From Martinezella multihospitum (lineage in GTDB: Bacteria > Pseudomonadota > Alphaproteobacteria > Rhizobiales > Rhizobiaceae): 64,000 bases of DNA. Position 1 is the first letter of the stretch. Each line of letters begins with the position of its first letter. The translations under genes and the position numbers were made by a program. Below, one piece after another: positions 54,274 to 61,982 of this stretch. The notes below the pieces were generated by a model that was not told where the DNA came from, ran no database searches, and saw only the letters and a program-made list of their open reading frames with translations. The stretch covers positions 696,530 to 760,529 of the forward strand of contig NZ_FMAG01000001.1 in assembly GCF_900094585.1 (NCBI RefSeq), in the 5' to 3' direction.

Positions 54274-55350
54274 ATGATAAGGTCGAGCTTGGCAATTTCC
54301 ACAACTGCACTCACGTTACTTATGATGACGCCGGCATTCGCATTCGATGGTTGGCACCAGCAGCATGCCACCACGATCGAAGGCAAGGGCTCAGGCTATG
54401 ACTATGTGTCGGTCGATTCAGCCACACATCACGTTTTCCTGGGGCATCGCAAGGAAGGTTTGCAGGTCTTCGATCCTGCTGCCGATAAAGTCATCAAGGT
54501 GATTGATAAGACAGCGACCGATAGTTCGGATGGCGCCGTGCTGATCCCCGAATTCGATCTCGGCATTTCCAACAATGAGGATGGCACGATCACGCCGTTC
54601 AAGATTTCGACGCTGGAGGCCCAGGCACCGATCAAGGTTGGTGAGGATCTCGACACCAGCCACTATGATCCCGTCAGCAAACGTCTTGTGCTCAATATGG
54701 GCGCCGGGCAAGACGGTACCGAGCTGATTATGCTGGATGTCCCTTCACTCAAGGAAGTCGGTCGCCTGAAGGTGCCGAGCAAAAAGGTCGAAGGTGCCGA
54801 TAGTGACGGCAAGACCGCTTTTTTTCTCGCCGCACAGGATCTCGATAAAGTCTACAAGATCGACACCAAGGCCGGAAAGATTGTTGCAACCTATGACACT
54901 GCCCCGGCTTGCGGTCACCCCACCGCAGTGACCGTCAATGCCGCGGACGAGCGCGTCTACATCAGCTGTCGCGGACACGACACCATCAAGCCCTCTCTCG
55001 TCGTACTTGATGGGAATAGCGGCAAGATAGTTTACAGTGCCGAGATTGGCGGAGGAACCGACAGCATCGTTTACGATGCTGATCTAAAACGCATCTTCAC
55101 TGCAAATGGCGTGAGCGCCAATCTCAACGTTTTTGAGGTCGATGGCCCCGACGATTACAAGCCGCTGGAAACACTCGGCACCCGCGCCGGCGTTCGTACG
55201 ATGGCGATGGATCGGCAAACCAAGGCGATCTATGCCATCACGGCCGAGGGTAGCGCCGATGCCTCCAAGAAGATCCTGACGGCAGTCTCTCCCTTCTATG
55301 CCAACACGTTCTTCCCGAATACGTTCACGGTCCTGACTTACGGAAAATAG
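54274..55350 (+). CDS. Exported YncE-like beta-propeller protein
   Basis: A 358-residue protein with a signal peptide (SSLAISTTALTLLMMTPAFA, cleaved near AFAFD). The mature part has repeated strand blocks such as HHVFLGHRKEGLQVFDPAADKVI cut at about 45-residue intervals (YDYVSVD, VYKIDTKAGKIVATYDT, LVVLDGNSGKIVYSAEIGG, LNVFEVDG), the pattern of a seven-bladed YVTN/YncE propeller. No catalytic site is evident; relatives are periplasmic binding or scaffold proteins. AGGAGGAAT precedes ATG 54274. Codon use is a little more AT-rich than in neighbours. Confidence 0.82.
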   Translation: MIRSSLAISTTALTLLMMTPAFAFDGWHQQHATTIEGKGSGYDYVSVDSATHHVFLGHRKEGLQVFDPAADKVIKVIDKTATDSSDGAVLIPEFDLGISNNEDGTITPFKISTLEAQAPIKVGEDLDTSHYDPVSKRLVLNMGAGQDGTELIMLDVPSLKEVGRLKVPSKKVEGADSDGKTAFFLAAQDLDKVYKIDTKAGKIVATYDTAPACGHPTAVTVNAADERVYISCRGHDTIKPSLVVLDGNSGKIVYSAEIGGGTDSIVYDADLKRIFTANGVSANLNVFEVDGPDDYKPLETLGTRAGVRTMAMDRQTKAIYAITAEGSADASKKILTAVSPFYANTFFPNTFTVLTYGK

Positions 55351-55367
55351 AGAAAAGTAAGACCAAA

Positions 55368-55398
55368 CGTCGGCCTTGCTATCGAGCCAAGGCCGACG
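55368..55398 (+). terminator. Hairpin after the beta-propeller gene
   Basis: CGTCGGCCTTG (55368-55378) pairs perfectly with CAAGGCCGACG (55388-55398) with a 9-base loop, 18 bases past the stop. No T-run follows, so termination may be factor-assisted. Confidence 0.55.
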
Positions 55399-55502
55399 GC
55401 TTGACCGTCAAAGGCAGGCAAATCGCGCCAACTGCCATCTACGACGCGAGGTCCTTCACATCTCTGTCTTCAACGACACGGTCGGATTGATTTCGACACT
55501 CG

Positions 55503-56030
55503 CTATCGAGCACGAGACCGGAGAGTTGACAGTTTCGCCGCCAATTGCGTTGCATCAATTGATGCAAGGCAGCCTCCGGCAAAAAACGGATCGTCCGACA
55601 CATCGCGACCGATCCACGGCGGAAGCGCGAAGGTCTCAAGGCCTGCGGCAGACTCCGCCTCAAATTCACATAGAACCAGGCCGGCGAGGTGATCTTCGAA
55701 GACATCGATGCAATGTGCCGACGCAACAATGTCGTATCGCTTCTTCCGGACGACTTTGCCGGCCAGCGTCGATAGGAGATCATATTCCTGCGATGTCAGA
55801 TAGATATTGACGATTGCGAGGGGATCATTGCCCTCACTGGGATATTTCTTGCAGAGCTTATACTGCATAACCCCATCATGATGCGTGATCTTGCGCAGCC
55901 ACAGCCTGGTGTCATCCAGATAGAGATCCTCGATCATCCGAAATGCTGTTTCGGAAAGGTCCGGAATGTTGCACACAAGAAACCGACGCTCATATTCGGG
56001 CCGCGCATATTTCGGAATTGGGTTCGCCAT
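55503..56030 (-). CDS. CYTH domain protein (triphosphate-binding)
   Basis: A 175-residue protein of the CYTH/triphosphate tunnel metalloenzyme fold. The signature near the N-terminus is PEYERRFLV (E12, E14, R16; canonical ExExK with Arg in place of Lys). LWLRKI, YKLCKKY and RKKRYDI supply the basic tunnel residues, and LCEFEAES the late metal-binding acids. Such proteins hydrolyse inorganic triphosphate or make cAMP/bind nucleotides. It is the last gene of the minus-strand group, 51 bp after the cyclic-nucleotide-binding gene. The pairing with that protein suggests nucleotide signalling, but the activity is untested. Confidence 0.82.
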   Translation of the reverse strand: MANPIPKYARPEYERRFLVCNIPDLSETAFRMIEDLYLDDTRLWLRKITHHDGVMQYKLCKKYPSEGNDPLAIVNIYLTSQEYDLLSTLAGKVVRKKRYDIVASAHCIDVFEDHLAGLVLCEFEAESAAGLETFALPPWIGRDVSDDPFFAGGCLASIDATQLAAKLSTLRSRAR

Positions 56031-56081
56031 ATTGAAATGGGGCGCCCGCCTCTCAAAGCACGGGCGCGTGGCCTTTCGATA

Positions 56082-56558
56082 TCAATGGGTGGACATCGAA
56101 TGTGGCTGGTTGAGGCGGCTGCGGACGGCGGTCAGTTCGGAAGTCGTGTGGTTCAGGCGATCCGCCAGCACGCGCATGATCTCGACGGCCATTTCGGGAA
56201 AATCGCTGAGCAGCTTCAGGAAATGTTCCTTGCTGATCTTCAGCGCTTCGAGCCTGGAGGTCGCCTTTACGGTAGCGGTACGGGAAACGTCACAGAGGAT
56301 GGCGATTTCGCCGACGATGGAATTGAGGTCGACTTCGGCAACCTTGATCTCGCCGGCTGGGCTATCGACGAGAATATCAGCAGTTCCTGAAAGAACAACA
56401 TAGGCCGCATCACCTTGATCACCCTGATGAAACAGGGTTTGGCCAGCATTGTAGCTGACCCGATCGGACGTAAACGCCAAGAGTTTCAATTTTGCGGGTG
56501 CAATGCGCGAAAAAATCGGCACCCGCTTCAGCATTTCAACTTCGTCCTTCAGAAGCAT
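56082..56558 (-). CDS. Cyclic-nucleotide-binding domain protein
   Basis: A 158-residue protein that is essentially one cyclic-nucleotide-binding domain (about 10-130). It starts LKRVPIFSRIAPAKLKLLAF. The phosphate-binding cassette VGEIAILCDVSRTATVKA retains the key glutamate and arginine, so cAMP or cGMP binding is plausible. There is no DNA-binding domain or enzymatic domain, so it is likely a regulatory partner. It lies 53 bp downstream of the degenerate ABC gene and 51 bp before the CYTH gene, all on the minus strand. Confidence 0.88.
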   Translation of the reverse strand: MLLKDEVEMLKRVPIFSRIAPAKLKLLAFTSDRVSYNAGQTLFHQGDQGDAAYVVLSGTADILVDSPAGEIKVAEVDLNSIVGEIAILCDVSRTATVKATSRLEALKISKEHFLKLLSDFPEMAVEIMRVLADRLNHTTSELTAVRSRLNQPHSMSTH

Positions 56559-56611
56559 GAGCTTCGGTACCCCCAGTGTTCGGCCCCAGACGCCACTGTT
56601 GAGATAGGATA

Positions 56612-59326
56612 TTACGATAACAGTTCTTTGAACATACCGTTTTTCTCTAAAAGATCGGTGGTGGAGCCACTTTCGACAAGGCTGCCATGGTCGAAGACCA
56701 AAACACGGTCGAATAATTCGGCAAAGCTAGGATTGGACAGGACCCAGATGATCGCCGGTGCATAGCCGTCGCTATCGAACTCGCCCAGAATAGCCCTCGC
56801 AATCTGATCCTGAATGCGATGGTCGAGCGCCGGCAGCGGGCGGTTGCAGATGATGTAATCGGCCCGTTTCAAAAGGGCACGACCGAGATTGAGTTTCTGG
56901 CGCTGCACGTTCGTCAGGCGCTTGCCGCCAGAGCCGACATCGAAATCCAGGCCGATCGACAGAACGCCATCCTGCATGCCGAGGCGTTCGAACACATCGT
57001 ACATGATCTGATGGATACGTTCCGGCGCATTCGCCTGCTGATGAGCGATACGGCCGAACAGCACGTTATCCATCAAGGTAGCGGAGGCGGTGAAGCGCTC
57101 CGGATCGTAGCGCTCGATGACCTTGGCGAGATCGGCCGGAATATTCTCATAGAACTTCGCGCGCGCCTGCACGATCTTTTCCATGAGCACCTGTGTCAGA
57201 AGGCCGAAGCGGTGACGCGGCTCGATATAGGAGAAGCTCAGGCGGATGATGGCGGCACGCTCGTCGTCGGCCGCCGCCTCATAGCCCTTGCCGTTCAGCT
57301 TCTGCAGCAGCGCCTCGTAGGTCGGGATGTCCTCCGCCGTCATGAAAGTCAGCTGCTGGAAAAACGGGTGGTCCGGCGGCAGGTCGGTAAAGAGCTCGAC
57401 TGCGTTTTCGGCGATCTCGAGACCCATATCGTATAAGTCGGACACCAGGCCCGTCTCGGCGAAAATCTGCTGGAAGTAGGGGTTTGCCGCCAGCTTGCGA
57501 TTGGTCATCTGCGGCCGCTTCAGCGTACCGAAGAGCAAATTTTCACCGACGGTCGCCTGCAGATTGTAGGCATCGAACTCGAAGGGAACCACCAGATCCT
57601 CGAGTTTTTCCTCCTCAAGCCGCGACCGCAATGCCTGCCGCAGCTCGACAATGCGCGATGTCAGATCCTGATGCGCGGCAGCATCGACATTCGAGCGCAA
57701 TGCCATGTCGAAAATATCCTGCGACATGGCGACGGCATCGAGAACGGGACGGATGGCGGAATAAATATTGTCCGGTCCCGTTGCGCCGGCAGCGGCATAA
57801 TCGACCCAATCGCTATTGAGATCGAATTCCGGATTGGCCGCACGCCGGGCCTCTGCCATGCTCCACTTGGCCTTTGCGGCCTCGTCCTCGCTATAGACAG
57901 GGGCAACCAGCGGCGCATGTTTGAGGCCATAGAGGAGATTGCTGCGCAAGGTACCGTGAAAGAAGAATGTCTCGGAGGAAGCATAGGCGATGCGCCGCCC
58001 GGTGAGCGATTCCGGTAATTCCAGAATATCGCGGCCATCGATCGAGATGCGGCCGCTGTCCGGCCAGATCAGGCGCCCGAATGCCTCTGCGAGATACTCG
58101 CCGCCCGCGCCGCTGTCGCCGACGATCGCCACCTTTTCACCGGGCTGAACTTCAACCGAAACGTGGTCCAGCACGCGCGCACCGCTGTCATCGACGACGG
58201 TGAGGTTGGTCGCAACGAGGGAATGGGTGATGCGAGCGGCCGGCGCCGGCGAAACCACCTGGATTTTCGGATCGATCAGATTGTCGACGCTGAACTGCTC
58301 GACCACCTGATTGTACTTCACCTGAACGTCCTGACGTGACTGATCCCAGTCGATCAGTTCCTTCAGCGGGCCGGGCAGATCCTTATAGGCATTGATAACG
58401 GCGACGAGCTGACCGATGTCCAGGCGGCCCTGCAGCGCCAGAAAGCCGCCGATCAGGTAGAACAGAAACGGCGTTACCTGAGCAAGGAAGTTGTTGATGA
58501 ATTTCACCAGGAACTTCCACTGGTAGAGATCGTAGCGGATCGAGAAGATCAATCCGAGCCGCTGGGCGATATCGGCGCGCTCCAGGTTCGTGGTGTCGTT
58601 GGCGTGGATGGTGCCGATACCGTCGACGATCTCACCAACGCGGCCCGAAAGCTCGCGCGCCGTCAGCTGGCGCTGGCGCCCGAGTTCCAGGAGCCGCTTG
58701 CGCATGCGGGGAATGACGATCGCCTGCACAGCGACGATGGCGGCAGCGATCATGCCGAGCCAGAAATTCTGCATGATGATGAAGACGAGCGCCGTTACCG
58801 CCTGGCCGCCGAGAAGGGCGGGCTGCACGAAGGCATCGCCCGTGAAGCCGCCCATGGGCTCCACCTCGTCCTTGATCATGGTGGCGATTTCGGCGGGCTT
58901 CACCCGCTTGAAATGCGCCGGCGGAAACCGCAATACCCGGTCGATCAGCTCGAAGCGGATGCGGCGAAGCATGCGCTCACCCAACCGTCCCTTGTAGGTG
59001 TTGATATAGAGCTTGAAGAGGCCGTTGAGGACGACCAGGGCCAAAAACACCATGCTCAGCGCAACGAGCATCCACATGCGCGTCAGCTGCAGGCCCTGAA
59101 AAATCTCGACATGGCCGATGAGCGGCACATCAAAGGCGATGTGCATGAAGGTCTGCGTATCGCCGGGATGTTCGAAACCCTTGCCCTGAATAGGTCCGTT
59201 GACGATCTGCTTCGGCAAGTCGAAGGACAGGAAGTACGGGATCATCGAGGCCGCGACGACGAGCAGTATCCAGATCTGCTCCAGCCGGGTATTCGACCAA
59301 ATATAGCGCGCTAGGCTTTTTTCCAT
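56612..59326 (-). CDS. ABC-transporter-like protein with degenerate, expanded nucleotide-binding domain
   Basis: A 904-residue fusion. The N-terminal type IV exporter membrane domain (about 15-345) has five to six helices. The C-terminal part starts as a normal ATPase domain (VLDHVSVEVQPGEKVAIVGDSGAG), but the P-loop reads GDSGAGGEY near residue 401, without the Lys and Ser/Thr. The signature is RLTNVQRQKL (about 800) instead of LSGGQ, Walker B ends IICNRPLPALD with no Asp-Glu, and the switch histidine region reads VLSNPSF. About 300 extra residues sit between the Q-loop and signature region and contain repeated TLRSNLLYG / TVGENLLFG / TLMDNVLFG motifs. The frame is intact. ATP hydrolysis seems unlikely. 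Translation is probably coupled to the small ORF that ends 3 bp upstream. Confidence 0.85.
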   Translation of the reverse strand: MEKSLARYIWSNTRLEQIWILLVVAASMIPYFLSFDLPKQIVNGPIQGKGFEHPGDTQTFMHIAFDVPLIGHVEIFQGLQLTRMWMLVALSMVFLALVVLNGLFKLYINTYKGRLGERMLRRIRFELIDRVLRFPPAHFKRVKPAEIATMIKDEVEPMGGFTGDAFVQPALLGGQAVTALVFIIMQNFWLGMIAAAIVAVQAIVIPRMRKRLLELGRQRQLTARELSGRVGEIVDGIGTIHANDTTNLERADIAQRLGLIFSIRYDLYQWKFLVKFINNFLAQVTPFLFYLIGGFLALQGRLDIGQLVAVINAYKDLPGPLKELIDWDQSRQDVQVKYNQVVEQFSVDNLIDPKIQVVSPAPAARITHSLVATNLTVVDDSGARVLDHVSVEVQPGEKVAIVGDSGAGGEYLAEAFGRLIWPDSGRISIDGRDILELPESLTGRRIAYASSETFFFHGTLRSNLLYGLKHAPLVAPVYSEDEAAKAKWSMAEARRAANPEFDLNSDWVDYAAAGATGPDNIYSAIRPVLDAVAMSQDIFDMALRSNVDAAAHQDLTSRIVELRQALRSRLEEEKLEDLVVPFEFDAYNLQATVGENLLFGTLKRPQMTNRKLAANPYFQQIFAETGLVSDLYDMGLEIAENAVELFTDLPPDHPFFQQLTFMTAEDIPTYEALLQKLNGKGYEAAADDERAAIIRLSFSYIEPRHRFGLLTQVLMEKIVQARAKFYENIPADLAKVIERYDPERFTASATLMDNVLFGRIAHQQANAPERIHQIMYDVFERLGMQDGVLSIGLDFDVGSGGKRLTNVQRQKLNLGRALLKRADYIICNRPLPALDHRIQDQIARAILGEFDSDGYAPAIIWVLSNPSFAELFDRVLVFDHGSLVESGSTTDLLEKNGMFKELLS

Positions 59327-59329
59327 TGC

Positions 59330-59479
59330 TTACTGCAGGCTTTCAAATTCAACGCCCAGCGCCAGCGCGATGCCGGCACCGATGTTGCAGAGATGCGGGA
59401 AGGTTTCGTTACGGATACGTGGCCCCATATGTGAAAGGGGACTCCGCCCGGTCTTTCGTCCACGCTCCTCCCGATTCAT
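59330..59479 (-). CDS. Small ORF directly upstream of the degenerate ABC gene
   Basis: An unannotated 49-codon frame begins ATG at 59479 and ends TAA at 59330-59332; only three bases separate its stop from the ABC start (59326). A shorter product of 32 residues could start at ATG 59428. The C-terminal half (IRNETFPHLCNIGAGIALAL) has natural codon use and a hydrophobic, glycine-rich segment, while the N-terminal part is basic. No clear ribosome site is visible for either start. It may be a small membrane peptide, a coupling leader, or the tail of a decayed gene. No homologue is known to me. Confidence 0.45.
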   Translation of the reverse strand: MNREERGRKTGRSPLSHMGPRIRNETFPHLCNIGAGIALALGVEFESLQ

Positions 59480-59563
59480 CGATTTTTCGATTTATATCAC
59501 AAGATTGCGGGAATCCAGGAGGATAAAACGACAGGATGTCCCCGATATCAGCCGCACACGTCG

Positions 59564-60724
59564 CTACCTGACCTCACGCAGAAAGGCGGATGTTCTGGCG
59601 GCGCCGCCAAGATCGATATCCGGGTTGCCTGGCTTGGGTCGGGACAGCGCCGTCCTCACGGCCTCGACCAGCATATCCGTCGTCAATCCCGCTTCCTGCA
59701 GGGCCAATGCCAACCCCAATCTCTCCAGCCGCTCGGCTCTGACGGATTGCTCCGTCTCGCCGCCGGCGGTGAAGGGAACCAGAATGGCGCGACAGCCGGC
59801 CACGAGAAGATCACCGACCGTATTATAGCCGGCCTGCGAAATCGAAAGCTCGGCGCCGCGCAGAAGCGAGGGAAAATCCTTGCGGAAGCGAACGAGCTCG
59901 ACATTGCCAGGCGCATCCATGGCGAGATCGGCATAATCCTGTTCCGGCAGGTTCGGCCCGGCGATCAACAGCCAGCGGCGATCGGTCGCGACGCGGCTTG
60001 CCGCTTCCAGCGAGGCACGGATGAGGTCGCGCCCGACAGCGCCACCGCCGGCCGAAACGACGATGTCGAAGGTTTCGACCGGTTCCGGCGGCAAAGCGGG
60101 TGCGACAAGACCCGTATAGACAATCTTGTCGGCGATCGCCTCGGTCAGGGGAAAGGTCTCTTCCAGCCGGACGAAATGCGGATCGCCATGGACGAGCACG
60201 CCATCAAAGTGGTCGCGAAGCAGGCCGACCGTCTCTTCGTCGCGCCCCGGTTTCTTCTGTTGCTGCAGAATATCGCGCACCGAGGTATAGAGCCTCGGCT
60301 TTGGATTGGCTTCAGAAATGGCACCGAGCAGCGGCAGAAGCTCGAAACGCATCTGCCTGCGGCCGAAGGGAAAGGCCTCGATGATGACGACATCGGGCGC
60401 CGCTCGCCGGAACGCCTCCAGCAGCAAGTCGCGACGCCGAGACAGGAACTCCTCGCCGGCGGCCTTGCCAGACTGATCGGCAAGACCGGAGAAGCCGGCG
60501 CTGCTCGCAACCACGGCCGGCAAGGTGACGGAGGTAACGTCCGCCCCCGGAAATCCGTTCACCGGCACGCCGCCGGTGACCACCGTCACCTGGCAGCCGT
60601 CTTTCGCCAGCGCACTGGCGATGCGGCTCGCCCGCGCCAGATGGCCGATGCCAAGCAGATGCTGAACGTAAAAAAAGACCCGCAAGGGGGAGCTATCCGA
60701 AGCTGTCATGCGGATTTCCGCCAT
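59564..60724 (-). CDS. Predicted glycosyltransferase (GT-B, GT28-like C-domain)
   Basis: A 386-residue protein. The N-terminal lobe has YVQHLLGIGHLARASRIASA, the loop shared by MurG-like transferases. The C-terminal lobe has VSAGGGAVGRDLI and SQAGYNTVGDLLVAG, the donor-binding part, and FTAGGETEQSVRAERL. It is a paralogue of the protein at 61983-63197. Acceptor and donor are unknown. ATG 60724 (GAGAAGA upstream) is chosen over 60742; it then overlaps the GT4 gene stop by 19 bp. An 84-bp gap leads to the small ORF upstream of the ABC gene. Confidence 0.82.
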   Translation of the reverse strand: MAEIRMTASDSSPLRVFFYVQHLLGIGHLARASRIASALAKDGCQVTVVTGGVPVNGFPGADVTSVTLPAVVASSAGFSGLADQSGKAAGEEFLSRRRDLLLEAFRRAAPDVVIIEAFPFGRRQMRFELLPLLGAISEANPKPRLYTSVRDILQQQKKPGRDEETVGLLRDHFDGVLVHGDPHFVRLEETFPLTEAIADKIVYTGLVAPALPPEPVETFDIVVSAGGGAVGRDLIRASLEAASRVATDRRWLLIAGPNLPEQDYADLAMDAPGNVELVRFRKDFPSLLRGAELSISQAGYNTVGDLLVAGCRAILVPFTAGGETEQSVRAERLERLGLALALQEAGLTTDMLVEAVRTALSRPKPGNPDIDLGGAARTSAFLREVR

Positions 60725-61965
60725 TGATCTTCTCTCTGCCATTGCTCCTCGAACAGCCCGGTCAGTTGCCGGATGCTGGCGTGATAGTCGAAATGCTCGC
60801 GCACCCGCCTTTCGGCCGCTTCGCCCAGCCTGTGGCGCAGTGCCGGGTTGCGAATGGCGGATTCCAGCGCCACGGCGAGCGCCTGCGGGTCCTCGGAAGG
60901 AACGACAAGCCCATTCGCGCCATCCTCGAGGAGTTCCGGAACGCCGGAAACATTGGTGGAGACGCAGACAAGACGCTGGCTCGAGGCCTCGACGAGCACG
61001 TTCGGCAGCCCGTCACGATCACCGTCGGCGGCCACCCGGCAGGCGAGCGCGAAGATATCGGCCTGGCGATAATGGGCAAGAACGTCTTCCTGTGCCAGCG
61101 CACCCTTCCAGGTGATGCGGTCGGCGATGCCAAGCGTATCGGCCAATGCCTTGAGTTTCGTCAGACCATCGCCACCACCGATATGGGTAAAGCGCCAAGT
61201 GAGATCGCCGGGCAGCAATGCCAGCGCCTTCAGCAGCACGTCATATCCCTTCTTCTCCACCGCACGTCCAACACTGAGGATAAAAGCGGGATCGGAAGCG
61301 TCCCTGCCATCGCGGCTGGAATGTTCGCCGGTGAAGGAGCCGAAGCGATCGAGATCCAGACCGTGATAGCTCAGATGGACCCTGTCGTCCGCTCCGACTA
61401 GGTCGCGCATGTGCTCGAAACCGGTGCGCGTGCAGGTCACAGTCCAGCGGGCGCGGCCGAGCTTTTCCGAGAGCTCCCAGTCCGGTGACGTCCAGATATC
61501 CTTGGCATGGGCCGAACACGTCCAGGGAATACCGGTCATGATGCTGGCATAGGACGTTACCGAGGCCGGCGTATGGATGAAATGCGCATGCAGCCATTCG
61601 CCGCCATCGGGCCATTCATGCGCCAGCACCAAGGCCTGACCGAAGCGCCGCACGCGGTTCGGCGTGATATCCCGCTTGAGATCGGTCCAGAACTGCTTCA
61701 GGAGCGGCTTGAACCCCGGCTTGCCGAGAGCGGCAACGAAGGCGCGAAGCACCCTCAGCGGCTCGTTGTGCAGATATTCGGGCAGATAGACGACGCGCGC
61801 CTTGATCTCGTCATGGACAGGATGGCGCTTCTTGTCCGTGGGCTTGCGCATCGAAATCAGCGTCAGGTCGAAGCCGGCCTTCTCCAGGCCGAGCAGCTCC
61901 TGCGCGATGAAGGTTTCCGACAGGCGGGGATAGCCTTTCAGGACCACCAGTATTTTCTTCCGCAT
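60706..61965 (-). CDS. Glycosyltransferase family 4 protein
   Basis: A 419-residue GT-B transferase. N-terminal lobe: VLKGYPRLSETFIAQELLGL, typical of exopolysaccharide GT4 enzymes that retain the anomeric configuration. C-terminal lobe: ILSVGRAVEKKGYDVLLKAL, HIGGGDGLTKLKALAD and EASSQRLVCVSTNVSGVPELL, with the donor-binding E-x7-E region replaced by DGLPNVLVEASS. It sits between two similar GT28-like genes with tight spacing, pointing to assembly of one glycan or glycolipid. Substrate unknown. Confidence 0.88.
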   Translation of the reverse strand: MRKKILVVLKGYPRLSETFIAQELLGLEKAGFDLTLISMRKPTDKKRHPVHDEIKARVVYLPEYLHNEPLRVLRAFVAALGKPGFKPLLKQFWTDLKRDITPNRVRRFGQALVLAHEWPDGGEWLHAHFIHTPASVTSYASIMTGIPWTCSAHAKDIWTSPDWELSEKLGRARWTVTCTRTGFEHMRDLVGADDRVHLSYHGLDLDRFGSFTGEHSSRDGRDASDPAFILSVGRAVEKKGYDVLLKALALLPGDLTWRFTHIGGGDGLTKLKALADTLGIADRITWKGALAQEDVLAHYRQADIFALACRVAADGDRDGLPNVLVEASSQRLVCVSTNVSGVPELLEDGANGLVVPSEDPQALAVALESAIRNPALRHRLGEAAERRVREHFDYHASIRQLTGLFEEQWQREDQWRKSA

Positions 61966-61982
61966 CGACAGGTTCCGGTGAT

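Noticed and set aside
56612..59326. Sequencing error or frameshift as the cause of the odd ABC domain
   Set aside because: The frame is open for 904 codons with consistent codon bias, and motif losses are scattered substitutions plus an in-frame insertion rather than a shifted segment.
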